A DNA stretch of 64,000 bases from Rothia gullae (GCF_024294905.1 NZ_JANCOC010000005.1:62001-126000); one strand, 5' to 3'. Shown: positions 1-9,901, numbered from the stretch's first letter. The notes: generated from the letters alone by a model not told the origin. Made by a program: numbers and translations.

Positions 1-2130
1 CGCCATAACCTGCTCCTGATACACAATCAGGCCGTAGGTGGTATCCAGAATATCCTTCAGCGGCTCTTCCAGCTCAGGGTGGATCGGCTCGATCTCCTGC
101 TTACCGTTCTTACGCAGAGCGTAGTTGGTGTGCGAGTTCGCACCCATCGGGCCAGGACGGTACAGCGCCAACACAGCCGAAATGTGCTCGAACTCCTCGG
201 GCTCCATGAGCTTGAGAAGCGATCGCATCGGGCCGCCGTCGAGCTGGAACACGCCGAGGGTGTCGCCGCGCGCCAGCAACCGGTACGATTCCGGGTCGTC
301 CAGTGAGAGGGATTCAAGGTCTAGGTCGATGCCTCGGTTAGCCTTAATGTTCTCCACCGCATCAGAGATGATGGTGAGGTTACGCAGACCCAAGAAGTCC
401 ATCTTAATCAGGCCCAGGCCCTCACAGGTGGGGTAATCGAACTGGGTAATGACCTGGCCGTCGGCCTCGCGGCGCATCACGGGGATCACATCCACGAGGT
501 CCTTGCTGGACATAATCACGCCCGCAGCATGCACGCCCCACTGACGCTTCAGACCCTCCAGGCCCTTCGCGGTTTCGAACACCTGGCCGTAGATCTTATC
601 GACCGGGTCCTCAATGAGGGCACGCAAATCTGCCGCCTCGGCGTAACGCTTATCCTCTTCGTTGTACACGTTCGCCAGGGCGATGTTCTTACCCATGACG
701 TCCGGCGGCATCGCCTTGGTGAGGCGCTCGCCGACCGAGTACGGCTGGTCCATCACGCGGGAGGCGTCCTTGAGCGCCTGCTTCGCCTTAATGGTGCCGA
801 AGGTGACGATCTGTGCAACCTTCTCTTCACCGTACTTTTCGGTCACGTAGTCGATAACCTCGCCGCGGCGACGATCGTCAAAGTCCACATCGAAGTCGGG
901 CATGGAGACGCGATCGGGGTTGAGGAATCGCTCGAAGATCAGATCGTGGTCGAGCGGGTTCAGGTCGGTAATACGCATCGCATACGCGACCATGGAGCCC
1001 GCACCGGAGCCACGGCCGGGGCCCACGCGAATACCGTTGCGCTTAGCCCAGTTGATAAAGTCAGCGACCACGAGGAAGTAGCCGGGGAAACCCATGGAGG
1101 TAATAACCCCCACCTCGTACTCTGCCTGCTTGCGCACAGTGTCGGGAACACCCTGCGGGAAGCGGTAGTGCAGGCCCTTCTCAACCTCCTTCACGAACCA
1201 CGATTCCTCGTTTTCGCCCTCGGGCACGGGGAAGTTCGGCATGTAGTTCGCCTTGGTGTTGAACTCCACGTTGCAGCGTTCAGCGATTTCGAGGGTGTTC
1301 TCGCACGCGCCGGGAATGTCACCGAACAGGGCGTACATTTCTTCTGCCGAGCGCAGGTAGAAGTTATCTGCGTCGAACTTGAAGCGCTTGGGGTCGGTGA
1401 GGGTCGAGCCAGACTGCACGCACAGCAGCGCGGCGTGGGCGGTGTGGTCTTCCTGGCGGGTGTAGTGCAGGTCGTTGGTGGCAACGAAGGGCAGGTTCAG
1501 CTTCTTGGCGAGGCGGTGCAGATCCTCCTGGACGTTGCGCTCAATGTCCAGGCCGTGGTCCATGACCTCGCAGTAGAAGTTATCTTTGCCGAAAATATCG
1601 CGGAATTCGCTCGCCGCTTGGACCGCCTCGTCGAACTGCCCCAGGCGCAGGCGTGTCTGAACCTCACCGGAGGGGCAGCCGGTGGTCGCAATCAGGCCCT
1701 TCGAGTAGGTCTGCAGCACCTCGCGGTCCATACGCGGCTTGTACAGCTGACCTTCCAGCGAGGCAATCGAGGAGGCACGGAACAGGTTGTGCATACCCTC
1801 AGTGGTTTCAGCCCACATGGTCATGTGGGTGTACGCGCCACCACCGGAGACGTCGTCGCGGGATCCGTCGCCCCAGCGCACACGTGAACGGTCGGTGCGG
1901 TGCGTGCCGGGGGTCAGGTACGCCTCCACACCAATAATGGGCTTGATGTCGTGCGCTTTAGCCTGGCGCCAGAAGTCGAAGGCACCAAAGAGGAAGCCGT
2001 GGTCACTGGTCGCCATGGACTTCATGCCGAGTTCTTTAGCGTGGGTGAACAAGTCACCCAGGCGCGCGGCACCGTCGAGCATGGAGTACTCGGTGTGCAC
2101 GTGCAGGTGCGTAAATTCTTTGGTTGCCAC
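1..2130 (-). CDS. dnaE: DNA polymerase III subunit alpha, 3' part cut by window edge
   Basis: Replicative polymerase catalytic subunit; 710 codons are present and the reading frame is still open at base 1. The start is a GTG at 2130 opening a PHP domain (HLHVHTEYSMLDG near residue 8), the histidinol-phosphatase-like domain of bacterial alpha subunits. The polymerase core follows: the Gly/Ser-rich GPGRGSGAGSMVAYA and the catalytic acidic motif PDFDVDFDD at about residues 410-418. The full-length family is about 1,150-1,200 residues, so the fingers, clamp-binding and OB parts lie outside the window. It is the last gene in the minus-strand series, 90 nt after the pseudouridine synthase, and could be cotranscribed with it. 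A long antisense reading frame over this gene is a composition artefact. Confidence 0.97.
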   Translation of the reverse strand, partial: MATKEFTHLHVHTEYSMLDGAARLGDLFTHAKELGMKSMATSDHGFLFGAFDFWRQAKAHDIKPIIGVEAYLTPGTHRTDRSRVRWGDGSRDDVSGGGAYTHMTMWAETTEGMHNLFRASSIASLEGQLYKPRMDREVLQTYSKGLIATTGCPSGEVQTRLRLGQFDEAVQAASEFRDIFGKDNFYCEVMDHGLDIERNVQEDLHRLAKKLNLPFVATNDLHYTRQEDHTAHAALLCVQSGSTLTDPKRFKFDADNFYLRSAEEMYALFGDIPGACENTLEIAERCNVEFNTKANYMPNFPVPEGENEESWFVKEVEKGLHYRFPQGVPDTVRKQAEYEVGVITSMGFPGYFLVVADFINWAKRNGIRVGPGRGSGAGSMVAYAMRITDLNPLDHDLIFERFLNPDRVSMPDFDVDFDDRRRGEVIDYVTEKYGEEKVAQIVTFGTIKAKQALKDASRVMDQPYSVGERLTKAMPPDVMGKNIALANVYNEEDKRYAEAADLRALIEDPVDKIYGQVFETAKGLEGLKRQWGVHAAGVIMSSKDLVDVIPVMRREADGQVITQFDYPTCEGLGLIKMDFLGLRNLTIISDAVENIKANRGIDLDLESLSLDDPESYRLLARGDTLGVFQLDGGPMRSLLKLMEPEEFEHISAVLALYRPGPMGANSHTNYALRKNGKQEIEPIHPELEEPLKDILDTTYGLIVYQEQVMA

Positions 2131-2220
2131 GGGAATCTCCTGGAGGTGTGGGCTGGAGGATGGGCGGTGAATGTGAAGCTGTGTGCGGCGGCGTGCGGGC
2201 GGCTATAGCTAGCCGACTGT

Positions 2221-3207
2221 CTAGCCGAGCTGAACCTTACCCTCGCGCAGAGCGGTCAGCGCGTAGGACAGGTCGAGCGGGTACTCGCTGTTGAAGGTTA
2301 CGCGCTCGCCGGTGCCGGGGTGATCGAAGCCTAGGCGGTGCGCGTGTAGCCACTGGCGGGTCAGGCCCAGTTCGGCGCTAAAGCGCGGGTCGGCGCCGTA
2401 GGTGAGGTCGCCGCAGCAGGGGTGGCGCAACGCAGAGAAGTGGACACGAATCTGGTGAGTGCGTCCGGTTTCCAGGTGTACCTCGACCAGCGATGCGGGG
2501 CCGAAGGCTTCGAGCACATCGTAGTGGGTAATGGAGTTGCGTCCGTCTTCGACCACGGCGAACTTCCATTCGTTGCCGGGGTGGCGGCCAATGGGTGCGT
2601 CAATGGTGCCGTGCAGCGGGTCGGGCAGGCCCTGCACGAGGGTGTGGTAGACCTTGTCCACGGTGCGTTCCTTGAAGGCTCGCTTGAGTGCGGTGTAGGC
2701 GCGTTCGCTGCGGGCTACGACCATCAGGCCGCTGGTGCCCACGTCCAGACGATGCACGATGCCCTGGCGTTCTGCCGCGCCGGAAGTAGCAACCGAAATG
2801 CCCTCGCCCATGAGCGCGGAGATGACGGTGGGGCCGTGCCAGCCCGGTGAGGGATGTGCCGCCACGCCTGCAGGTTTATCCACCACGACGATGTCGTCGT
2901 CCAGGTGCACGATGCGAAAGCCGTCCACCTTTTCGGGGCGGATGTCCGCCAGATCGCGCGGTGCGGGTGCATCCACGACGACTTCGTCCCCTACGGACAG
3001 CTTGTAGGACTTGCCGATTTTCACGGCCTTGCCATTGTTGGTCACGGTCACGTGGCCGTCACGAATCCACCCGGAGGTGCGGGTGCGCGGCGCGTCGAGG
3101 GCACCGGCGAGCGCGGCGTCCAGGCGCATACCGGAAAGCGCGCCTTCAACGGTGAATTCGGCGCGGATACGTGCCGATTCTTCGGTGGCGTTGGTAGTTT
3201 CGCTCAT
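2221..3207 (-). CDS. RluA-family 23S rRNA pseudouridine synthase (RluD-like)
   Basis: Isomerises specific uridines in rRNA to pseudouridine. The 328-residue protein has an N-terminal S4 RNA-binding domain (about residues 22-85) and a catalytic domain with the family signature [16 protein letters not shown], in which Asp155 is the expected nucleophile; GRTHQIRVH follows further on. Length and two-domain layout match RluD/YlyB proteins. The ATG at 3207 is preceded by GAAGGAG. It lies between lspA and dnaE on the same strand, the usual actinobacterial order lspA-rluD-dnaE. Which uridines are modified cannot be read from sequence, so no symbol is assigned. Confidence 0.93.
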   Translation of the reverse strand: MSETTNATEESARIRAEFTVEGALSGMRLDAALAGALDAPRTRTSGWIRDGHVTVTNNGKAVKIGKSYKLSVGDEVVVDAPAPRDLADIRPEKVDGFRIVHLDDDIVVVDKPAGVAAHPSPGWHGPTVISALMGEGISVATSGAAERQGIVHRLDVGTSGLMVVARSERAYTALKRAFKERTVDKVYHTLVQGLPDPLHGTIDAPIGRHPGNEWKFAVVEDGRNSITHYDVLEAFGPASLVEVHLETGRTHQIRVHFSALRHPCCGDLTYGADPRFSAELGLTRQWLHAHRLGFDHPGTGERVTFNSEYPLDLSYALTALREGKVQLG

Positions 3208-3327
3208 GCGGCTCTCCTTCGGGTGGTGCTTGCTTTAGTTGTCTGTGTGGGAGGGGCTGTGTGAAAACGTCTCTGTGTGAAAACGTCTGTAGGCGCATGT
3301 GGCTATGATGTAGCGGAGGAGGGAAAG

Positions 3328-3993
3328 CTACTTGGCGCTCTTCGCTGCCCTGTTCTTCTCAGCCGCGTTCTTGTCACCAGCCAGAGCCTCGTCAGCCGAG
3401 GTTTCTTCAGCGGGCGCCTGCACGCGGGTGCCGTTGAGGTTCAGACCTTTGAAGTTCAGCAGCACGATGAACACCATGCACACGCAGATTGCGGAGTCTG
3501 CAATATTGAAAATCGCGAAGTTCGGTACGGAAATAAAATCGACCACGTGGCCGGAGCCGAAGCCGGGCTCACGGAAGAGACGGTCGAAAAGGTTGCCGCA
3601 GATTCCGCCGAGCAGGCCACCTAATGCGAGCGTCCAGGACAGGGCGCGGGTGCGGCGTAGCAGGTACAGTACCACGGATGCGGCGGCGATCATGACGAGG
3701 GTGAAGGCCCAGGTGACGTTCTCGCCCATGCTGAATGCGGCGCCAGAGTTACGAATCGAGTACCACCACAGCAACCCGTCAATGACGGTAACGCGTTCTC
3801 CCAACTGCATCTGAGTAACGACTAGGTATTTCGTGCCCTGATCGATAGCGAACACGACGGCGGCAAGCACGAGCGCGAGAATACCCGCGGAGCGTCCAGA
3901 AAGGATGCGCACGCGGTGACCAGTAGCTTCTTCGGCGGCGTTATCGGCTACCTGTGAGACTGAGGATTCAGCAGTCTTGGGGATGTTGGTCAT
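3328..3993 (-). CDS. lspA: Lipoprotein signal peptidase (signal peptidase II)
   Basis: Membrane aspartyl protease that removes the signal peptide from diacylglyceryl-modified prolipoproteins. Four hydrophobic segments lie between about residues 35 and 180. The two catalytic aspartates are Asp137 in GNLFDRL and Asp166 in FNIADS, and the conserved NSGAAFS loop is at residues 82-88. The 221-residue length is longer than the usual 160-200 because of a polar N-terminus (about 28 residues) and a charged Ala/Lys-rich tail (about 35 residues), both expected in the cytoplasm. The start ATG at 3993 follows AGAGGAGAGCT, a strong ribosome binding site. It sits between wag31 and the pseudouridine synthase, as in other actinobacteria. 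Confidence 0.95.
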   Translation of the reverse strand: MTNIPKTAESSVSQVADNAAEEATGHRVRILSGRSAGILALVLAAVVFAIDQGTKYLVVTQMQLGERVTVIDGLLWWYSIRNSGAAFSMGENVTWAFTLVMIAAASVVLYLLRRTRALSWTLALGGLLGGICGNLFDRLFREPGFGSGHVVDFISVPNFAIFNIADSAICVCMVFIVLLNFKGLNLNGTRVQAPAEETSADEALAGDKNAAEKNRAAKSAK

Positions 3994-4297
3994 AGCTCTC
4001 CTCTAGTCTGTGCCGGTTGCTGCGCCTACGGTGTGGCGGCCCTGCGGTGCGGAGGCGGGATGCGCTCGCGTTCGATAGTGCCCCTCTAGCTTAGCAAATC
4101 GGGGTAGTGCATCGAGTATTCGGTGGTGATTTTGCGGGTACTCTCCCGCGCTTCGCACGCTGGGTTCTTGAGTCGTGCCGGGCGGACATGAGAATACCGC
4201 CCGGTTCTCTCGATCTCCCCAGTGAATAGCGGTGGAAGAGAAAGAATCCGAGCGGCATACGCTTCAAAGCGTCGTTAGCTTATTCAGACACGCTGTT
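3994..4297. other. Intergenic region between wag31 and lspA
   Basis: About 300 nt with no credible gene. It holds a perfect 8-bp inverted repeat (CCGGGCGG at 4178-4185 and CCGCCCGG at 4197-4204, 11-nt loop) roughly 95 nt downstream of the wag31 stop. There is no clear U-run on either side, so it could be a Rho-independent terminator of poor quality or another structural element. The lspA promoter must lie here if lspA is not read from wag31, but no convincing -35/-10 pair was found. Confidence 0.4.
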
Positions 4298-4837
4298 TTA
4301 TGCGGAAGCCTCGATAGATTTGAGGTTCTTGAGCTCCTGAACCTGTGCGTCCAGGTGCTGCAGCAGCTTGGAGCGGTAGCGGCTCTCGAAGCCGCGCAGA
4401 GCCTCAACAGCGACCTCCAGCTCTTCCTTCTCGTCGGTGAGGCGAGAGAGAATCTCTTCGCGCTGCTGCTGAGCTTCACTCACCATAGCGTCTGCCTTCT
4501 TCTCTGCTTCTTCGAGCAGTTCCGCCTTAGCCTTTTCGCCCTGTGCCACGTAGTCGTCGTGAACCTTCTGTGCCATGGCGAGCAGTGCCGCCGCATCCTG
4601 AGGCCCAGACGGTGCCGCGGAAGACTGTGCGGGTGCTACAGCCGCTGCGGGGGAATCGGGTGCGTTTGCAGAGAGCTGCTCAACCTGGCGTTCGAGGGTA
4701 TCACGCTCGGAGTAGAGTGCACGCAGTTCGACAACGAGCTCGTCCAGGAAATCGTCGACCTCGTTGCGGTCGTAACCGGACTCTTCGGTCACGACCTTGA
4801 AGCTCTTAGTGATCAGGTCTTCGGGGGTGATTGCCAT
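4298..4837 (-). CDS. wag31: DivIVA/Wag31-type polar growth protein
   Basis: Coiled-coil scaffold that marks curved membrane at poles and septa and organises wall synthesis. The N-terminal DivIVA domain (about residues 1-65) starts MAITPEDLITKSFKV and contains the GYDRNEVDDFLDEL core. An Ala/Ser/Pro-rich linker (about residues 73-95) follows, then a Glu/Gln/Lys-rich coiled coil to the end (SEAQQQREEILSRL and similar). At 179 residues it is short compared with mycobacterial Wag31 (about 260), so the C-terminal coiled coil is reduced. This fits a coccoid organism that does not grow from the poles (inference). It is a separate unit: 449 nt separate it from yggT and about 300 nt from lspA. Confidence 0.93.
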   Translation of the reverse strand: MAITPEDLITKSFKVVTEESGYDRNEVDDFLDELVVELRALYSERDTLERQVEQLSANAPDSPAAAVAPAQSSAAPSGPQDAAALLAMAQKVHDDYVAQGEKAKAELLEEAEKKADAMVSEAQQQREEILSRLTDEKEELEVAVEALRGFESRYRSKLLQHLDAQVQELKNLKSIEASA

Positions 4838-5286
4838 GGGCTTCTCCTCTAAGTATCTCTACGGGGTTGGTGATGAAGTTAAGTGCAGCGAATTCGTCAC
4901 CCCCAATAGTTCAGGGGTATGGCTATACCGCGATGCAGTCATTGGCACCAATTCTACTATTCTTTGGTTTCTGTGCCCGGTTATATATCGGCTGAATAAC
5001 AAAATATGTACTCGGCACAAGGGTGGGATTCACCACGTGACGCATCCTCCCTTATCCCCCGCCATATCAGGCTCAGTATCTGCTGACAGGTGCATTTCTC
5101 ATCATCTGATGTAGCTCGCGAACCCAGCTTGTAACCTGTCACGGAAAGCTACCTCAGCCACGGAGCGGGACACCGCAATCAATCCAGCAATCAGGCACAG
5201 AAAACCCCGCCAGCATTCCAACCCACAGGGTTTAGAGCGCAGGCGGGGCTCTACAACATTGTTCTCTAACCTCTCAACGGAGCGGT
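4838..5286. other. Intergenic region upstream of wag31, downstream of yggT
   Basis: About 450 nt without a supported gene. A plus-strand reading frame over 4797-5114 has no recognisable protein and overlaps the wag31 start. The yggT-side end carries the terminator at 5201-5250. The wag31-side end must carry the wag31 promoter; a TAGAAT hexamer on the minus strand around 4956-4961 is a possible -10 box but lacks a convincing -35. The part at 4900-5000 is AT-richer than the flanking genes. Confidence 0.4.
5201..5250 (-). terminator. Terminator after sepF-yggT
   Basis: CCCCGCC at 5205-5211 pairs with GGCGGGG at 5242-5248. A smaller inner hairpin (ACCC/GGGT) lies between the arms. On the minus strand the stem is followed by TTTT (5204-5201). 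It lies about 36 nt past the yggT stop, which places the end of the sepF-yggT transcript here. Confidence 0.7.
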
Positions 5287-5586
5287 TTAGGAGAATGCCG
5301 CGGTCATCCGCATCATAATGCTCAGCAGCAGAGACAACACAACAATCAAAATCAGGAAGCCGGTATCCAGCGCAACGTTACCCACACGAACCGGCGGGAT
5401 CAGGCGGCGCAGCTGGTTCATCGGCCAGTCCGTCACCGCGTACACGCCGCTGGCGAAGAGTAGCACAAAGCCCTTGGGTCGCCACTCCGGAGCGAACATG
5501 CGCACCCAGTCAAAGAGCATGCGCAACAGCATCGCAATGTAGAGAACGTAGACAACGATTGTAATGAGGGCGAAAATATAACCCAT
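5287..5586 (-). CDS. YggT family membrane protein
   Basis: A 99-residue integral membrane protein with two hydrophobic segments (about residues 3-22 and 75-95) around a polar region containing the family motif PMNQLRRLIPP. YggT proteins are found next to sepF and divIVA in actinobacteria and firmicutes. Their role is unclear; they have been linked to cell division and osmotic tolerance. The gene begins 10 nt after the sepF stop and is followed by a terminator, so sepF-yggT probably share a transcript. Confidence 0.92.
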   Translation of the reverse strand: MGYIFALITIVVYVLYIAMLLRMLFDWVRMFAPEWRPKGFVLLFASGVYAVTDWPMNQLRRLIPPVRVGNVALDTGFLILIVVLSLLLSIMMRMTAAFS

Positions 5587-5596
5587 CTATCAGTCC

Positions 5597-6478
5597 TTAG
5601 CCCTGGTCGAAGGGGAATTCGCCGTCGGTCTCAAAGCCGGCGGGAACCTCGGAATTAGCCACGCCCAGAACCTCCAGGTTGGAGGGGGTCAGCAGGAACA
5701 CCTTAGCGGTGACTCGCTCAATGCGGCCTTCCAGCGCGAATGCCAGACCGGATGCAAAGTCCACCAGGCGCTTTGCGTCTGCGTCAGGCATTTCTTCCAC
5801 GTTCATAATCACGGGGATGTTCTCGCGGAATGCCTCACCAATGATCTTTGCGTCATTGTAGGAGCGGGGGTGGATAGTGGTGATACGACGCAATTCGTCC
5901 TCTTCTTCCTCGTAACCGTAGGTGTATCCGTTGGTTTCTTCGGGCTCGTAGCCCTGGTCGTAGTAGCCGTCGTTGGAGTACGTCTCGGCGTACTGCTCGG
6001 TGTATTCGGTATTCGGCACCGGGGTGTCCTCCCAATTGTCTGCGCTGACGTCGTCCCAAGTCTGCTCGGTTTCCGCCAGATCAGCTGTGGTTTCAGGTGT
6101 ATGAGCGGTGGCGTATGCCGCTGCATCTACGGTTGCTCGTCCGTCGGCAGTTTCTTCTGCGTCCAGATACTCGGTTTCTGTACCGTCATCGTAGCTATTA
6201 GCTTGCTGGTACACTTCTTGTTCAGTATAGGGGGGTTCGTCCTGCAGGTGGTAGGTTTCGCTCTGCGACTCGGCAACGCTGTACTGTGCTGAGCCGGGCA
6301 GTGCTGAGAGCCTGTTAGAGCTGTCGGTCTTCTGTGCTATAGCAGCCTGCCCTGCGGAGGCGTTTGCCTCCCGGCGGGAGTCAGCCTGCACAGCCTGCGG
6401 GGATTCTTCCGGCGTCGTCTCAGCGTTCTGGTATCGTTCCAGGCCGAGGAAACCCGCCAGACGGCTTTGTTTCGCCAT
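5597..6478 (-). CDS. sepF: Cell division protein SepF with long acidic linker
   Basis: Membrane anchor for FtsZ in bacteria that lack FtsA. The N-terminal amphipathic segment [16 protein letters not shown] (residues 1-16) is the expected membrane-binding helix. The SepF core is at about residues 197-272 ([14 protein letters not shown], then [21 protein letters not shown]), which dimerises and binds the FtsZ tail. Between them lies a linker of about 175 residues rich in Glu, Thr, Ala, Tyr and Asp, with a Tyr/Glu-dense stretch at about 160-195. SepF is usually 150-240 residues, so this 293-residue form is long. It lies 217 nt downstream of yggS and 10 nt upstream of yggT. Confidence 0.95.
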   Translation of the reverse strand: MAKQSRLAGFLGLERYQNAETTPEESPQAVQADSRREANASAGQAAIAQKTDSSNRLSALPGSAQYSVAESQSETYHLQDEPPYTEQEVYQQANSYDDGTETEYLDAEETADGRATVDAAAYATAHTPETTADLAETEQTWDDVSADNWEDTPVPNTEYTEQYAETYSNDGYYDQGYEPEETNGYTYGYEEEEDELRRITTIHPRSYNDAKIIGEAFRENIPVIMNVEEMPDADAKRLVDFASGLAFALEGRIERVTAKVFLLTPSNLEVLGVANSEVPAGFETDGEFPFDQG

Positions 6479-6695
6479 AATTCTCTCGCTGTTCTTTCAC
6501 GTTGGTGGTGTACAGGTTCTGCCGTAGTGCGTCATCAGAAGGTGTGTGCGTAACGGTACGCCATGCACCGGCATGTATATATTACCAGCGCACACCCCGC
6601 GCAGGCGGTCAAGGGCACCGATGATTATGCCGCAGTTTGTACCGAAAGCAGTCCAAAGTGCGATAGGCAACGCACGGCGCGTAGCTTGGGCGAGG

Positions 6696-7532
6696 CTAGA
6701 GCGCCGGGCGCTTACCCATGATGTCGCTACCCACGCGCACGCAGGTCGAGCCCCAACGCACCGCAGCCTCCAAATCCCCGCTCATACCGGCAGAAATCTC
6801 GGTCGCATGCGGCACCTGCTCACGCACCAGCAACGCCAGCCCGTAGAGCTTCTCAAATGCCTCATCCGGGTTCATTCCCAGCGGCGCCACCGCCATCACG
6901 CCACCACAGCGCAAATGCTCGTGGTTCTCGATGCGCTCCACCAACTCCAGCAGCTCAGAGGCGCTCGTACCACCGCGCGCACCCTCAGCTGCGTGGCCAG
7001 CCGTCGCAACCTCCGCCAGGGACACCTGCACCAGGCAGGTCAGCGCGCCCTGCTCCACCGCTGCGGGTGCGGGCGCCTCCCCCGCCTCGAAGCGGGAGAG
7101 CTGGTTTGTGTACGCCTTCGCCAGCGCGTCCGCCAGGGAGGGGCGGTCCACCGAATGCACGCTGGAGGCGTACTTGACCACAGACTTCGCCTTGTTTGTC
7201 TGCAGCTGGCCAATAAACGCCCAGTGCGGGGGCTGCACCTCACGCTGGGCGCAGTATGCGGCGAGCTCGCGAGCCTTCGCGCTTGCCTCCTGGTCGCGGT
7301 TCTCACCGAAGAGGATCGCTCCCCCATCCAGCAGCGCCGCCGCGTCGGAGGCGGGGAAGAACTTCGTGACCGTCACCAGCTGTACCGGGGCGCTCTCCTC
7401 GGTACGCACTGCGCTGTGATCCTGCTCCGCGGTGCGGATACGCTCAAGCACGCGGCGGTAGTTCTGCAGCAGCTGCTCGGCGCGTTCGGGAGTGTAGCGC
7501 AGGTTCTGTTCTTCTACGTTCATTTCAGACAT
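6696..7532 (-). CDS. YggS/YlmE-type PLP homeostasis protein
   Basis: Pyridoxal-phosphate-binding protein of the alanine-racemase-fold (COG0325) family that keeps PLP and amino-acid pools balanced; no catalytic reaction is established. The PLP lysine is Lys57 in LVTVTKFFP. Later motifs include FIGQLQTNKAKSVVKY and the glycine-rich SAGMSGDLEAAVRWGSTCVRVGS near the end. The start chosen is the ATG at 7532 because GAAGGAG lies 5 nt upstream; longer versions would run into pgeF. The 278-residue product is longer than the usual 225-240, with Ala/Glu-rich insertions near residues 155-190. The gene is 49 nt after pgeF, as in the standard ftsZ-pgeF-yggS-sepF order. Confidence 0.93.
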   Translation of the reverse strand: MSEMNVEEQNLRYTPERAEQLLQNYRRVLERIRTAEQDHSAVRTEESAPVQLVTVTKFFPASDAAALLDGGAILFGENRDQEASAKARELAAYCAQREVQPPHWAFIGQLQTNKAKSVVKYASSVHSVDRPSLADALAKAYTNQLSRFEAGEAPAPAAVEQGALTCLVQVSLAEVATAGHAAEGARGGTSASELLELVERIENHEHLRCGGVMAVAPLGMNPDEAFEKLYGLALLVREQVPHATEISAGMSGDLEAAVRWGSTCVRVGSDIMGKRPAL

Positions 7533-7581
7533 CTTCTCTCCTTCAGCGGCTTTATCTTTAGCGACCCTATCTTTAGCGGCT

Positions 7582-8430
7582 CTAGGCTGCAGGCTCTGCT
7601 GTTTTCTCGATCCACACCAGACCCGCAATACGGCCCGGCTTCTCACCGCGGTTCGTAAATCCGCGATGCGAATACACCTCGGACTCCTCAAACGTACACT
7701 GCGCACAGTCCATGCTCACCTGCACGCCTGCCTCTTCCAGCACGGCGCGGGCACCTGCGGGCAGGTCCAAGCCGGGGGTCTGCTGGCTGGTCACCGAATG
7801 CACCTGCGGAATCAGTTCGGTGGACTGGGTGCGCATCGCCTCGGGCACCTCGTAGCAGCTACCGCAAATGCTCGGACCCAGCCAGGCGGTAATTTTTTCC
7901 GCACCGAGCTGACGCATCCGCTGCACGGTCTGCTGGAGCACGCCATCGAGGAGGCCGCGGCGGCCAGCGTGAGCGACCGCCAGGATTGGTTGCCAGTTCG
8001 TGCTCCGCTCCCCCACCAGCACCACGGGGATGCAATCCGCAACCATAATCGCCAGGGGCACGCCCTCACTGCTAATCGCCGCATCGGCGACCGGGGAGTT
8101 CTCCAGCACCGCGCGGGCACGCTCAACCGTACGCTCCTCGGGTGTACCGGGCGCGTAGGATTCCACTTCGTAGTCTTCCGGGTAGGCGACCTGCACGCCA
8201 TGCACCTGGTTCAGGTAGAAGAACGGCTCGGTACCCAGCGTCTCCTCCAGAGCGGCACGGTGATTGAGGGTGCGCACCAGGGAGGCATCCATACCGCCGC
8301 CAAGCTCATCGTCCACGTGCAAGCCCAGGTTGCCCGCCGCGCGGGAGGTGAAACCCACCCGCACACGCCAGGGGCCCAGGGTGCGGGTATCGGCAGAGGT
8401 AAGCAGCGAAGTTTTGGGGTTATCGCGCAT
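7582..8430 (-). CDS. pgeF: PgeF/YfiH (DUF152) family protein, LACC1-like
   Basis: Member of the multicopper-polyphenol-oxidoreductase-like family (YfiH, LACC1). Reported roles are purine nucleoside phosphorylase/adenosine deaminase activity and peptidoglycan precursor editing; which applies here is unknown. Metal-ligand-type motifs are visible: NQVHGVQVA near residue 73, ADCIPVVLVGE near 131 and AHAGRRGLLDG near 152, plus a GPSICGSCYEV cysteine pair. The 282 residues fit the family. The ATG at 8430 follows AAGGAATAGAAG. It sits between ftsZ and yggS, its conserved actinobacterial position. Confidence 0.9.
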   Translation of the reverse strand: MRDNPKTSLLTSADTRTLGPWRVRVGFTSRAAGNLGLHVDDELGGGMDASLVRTLNHRAALEETLGTEPFFYLNQVHGVQVAYPEDYEVESYAPGTPEERTVERARAVLENSPVADAAISSEGVPLAIMVADCIPVVLVGERSTNWQPILAVAHAGRRGLLDGVLQQTVQRMRQLGAEKITAWLGPSICGSCYEVPEAMRTQSTELIPQVHSVTSQQTPGLDLPAGARAVLEEAGVQVSMDCAQCTFEESEVYSHRGFTNRGEKPGRIAGLVWIEKTAEPAA

Positions 8431-8479
8431 CTTCTATTCCTTCATCAGATATCAGCGGGTATAACGGCGGGTATAGCAA

Positions 8480-8525
8480 AGGGGAGCCGAGAACAGCACA
8501 AATGTGCGTGTTTCTCAGCTCCCCT
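8480..8525 (-). terminator. Long hairpin between ftsZ and pgeF
   Basis: AGGGGAGC at 8480-8487 pairs with GCTCCCCT at 8518-8525. The stem continues with GAGAA/TTCTC and an apical GCAC-AAAT-GTGC, giving about 17 pairs with small bulges. On the minus strand the 3' arm is followed by TTGCT, a weak U-run. It lies about 56 nt after the ftsZ stop and probably terminates or attenuates transcription between ftsZ and pgeF. Confidence 0.6.
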
Positions 8526-8580
8526 ATAGGTTCATAAGACTCTCAGCCGTGCAACGCTTAGGCGTTCACAGCCGGGCAGA

Positions 8581-9762
8581 CTACTTCAGGAAGTCAGGGA
8601 CGTCCAGGGTGTCGCGGCGAGCCGGAGCTTCCTCCACAACCGGGGGAAGGTCAACATCGAAGCCAGCAGCGCCGGTGGAAGCCGGGGCAGCAGCGGGTGC
8701 GTTGTAGCCGTAGCCACTAGTAGCCGGAGCGGTGGAACCGCCGAAGGATGCCTGAGTGCGCTGAGCCTGAGTAGCCGCAGCAGTGGAAGCGTTGGAGTTG
8801 GTCTCCGGGTTCACTGCGTCGAAGCCAGCAGCAATCACGGTCACGCGAGCCTCATCGCCCAGTGCGTCGTCAATAACAGCGCCGAAGATGATGTTTGCGT
8901 CGGGGTGAGCAACTTCCTGAACCAGGCGTGCAGCCTCGTTAATCTCGAACAGACCCAGGTCGGAGCCACCCTGAATGGACAGCAGAACGCCGTGTGCACC
9001 GTCGATGGATGCTTCCAGCAGCGGCGAAGCGATAGCCAGCTCAGCTGCCTTCACTGCGCGGTCCTCACCGGATGCTGAGCCGATACCCATCAGAGCCGAA
9101 CCTGCACCCTGCATGACGGACTTAACGTCAGCGAAGTCAAGGTTGATCAGGCCGGGGGTGGTGATCAGGTCGGTAATGCCCTGCACACCGGAGAGCAGAA
9201 CCTGGTCAGCGGACTTGAATGCGTCCAGCATGGAGACGTTGCGATCCGAAATCGACAGCAGTCGGTCGTTCGGAATAACGATCAGGGTATCAACCTCATC
9301 GCGCAGAGCAGCGATACCGGTCTCAGCCTGGTTGGAGCGGCGACGGCCTTCGAAGGTGAAGGGGCGGGTCACCACACCAATGGTCAGAGCGCCGAGGGAG
9401 CGGGCAATACGTGCCACGACGGGTGCGCCACCGGTACCGGTGCCACCGCCCTCACCTGCGGTCACAAAGACCATGTCTGCGCCCTTGAGGACTTCCTCAA
9501 TTTCCTGCGCGTGATCCTCGGCTGCCTGACGGCCAACCTCGGGGTTTGCGCCTGCGCCAAGACCGCGGGTCAGTTCACGACCAACGTCCAGCTTAACGTC
9601 TGCATCGGACATCAGCAGAGCCTGAGCGTCAGTGTTGATAGCAATGAACTCAACGCCGCGCAGACCAACCTCAATCATACGGTTGACTGCGTTGACGCCA
9701 CCGCCGCCGATACCAACGACCTTGATGACTGCCAAGTAGTTCTGGGGAGTTCCAGCGTCCAT
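8581..9762 (-). CDS. ftsZ: Cell division GTPase FtsZ
   Basis: Tubulin-like GTPase that forms the cytokinetic ring. The GTP-binding signature [12 protein letters not shown] is at about residues 103-114, and the T7-loop [11 protein letters not shown] near residue 210. The conserved C-terminal peptide [12 protein letters not shown] ends the protein and is the docking site for SepF and FtsW-type partners. Between the core and this peptide is an Ala/Gly/Pro-rich linker of about 60 residues. The 393-residue length is normal. It lies 196 nt downstream of ftsQ; that gap has its own hairpin and room for promoters, matching the well-known separate promoters of actinobacterial ftsZ. Confidence 0.99.
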   Translation of the reverse strand: MDAGTPQNYLAVIKVVGIGGGGVNAVNRMIEVGLRGVEFIAINTDAQALLMSDADVKLDVGRELTRGLGAGANPEVGRQAAEDHAQEIEEVLKGADMVFVTAGEGGGTGTGGAPVVARIARSLGALTIGVVTRPFTFEGRRRSNQAETGIAALRDEVDTLIVIPNDRLLSISDRNVSMLDAFKSADQVLLSGVQGITDLITTPGLINLDFADVKSVMQGAGSALMGIGSASGEDRAVKAAELAIASPLLEASIDGAHGVLLSIQGGSDLGLFEINEAARLVQEVAHPDANIIFGAVIDDALGDEARVTVIAAGFDAVNPETNSNASTAAATQAQRTQASFGGSTAPATSGYGYNAPAAAPASTGAAGFDVDLPPVVEEAPARRDTLDVPDFLK

Positions 9763-9901
9763 GTATTCCTCGATTGTTCCGTGTTCCAGCTTCGGAAGAC
9801 CCGCAGCTTATTCTAAGCCTGAAGGTTTCCTCTAAAGAATGACTTTATCTGCTAGGATACCAAACTGTTTTTGTTGGTTCCTAGTCACACAGCGCAATTA
9901 C

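Noticed and set aside
529-1887. Plus-strand open frame of about 450 codons antisense to dnaE
   Set aside because: dnaE on the other strand has all catalytic motifs; the antisense frame has no recognisable domain and arises from the GC-rich third codon position.
4797-5114. Plus-strand 105-codon frame upstream of wag31
   Set aside because: No recognisable protein, weak start context and overlap with the wag31 start; treated as intergenic.
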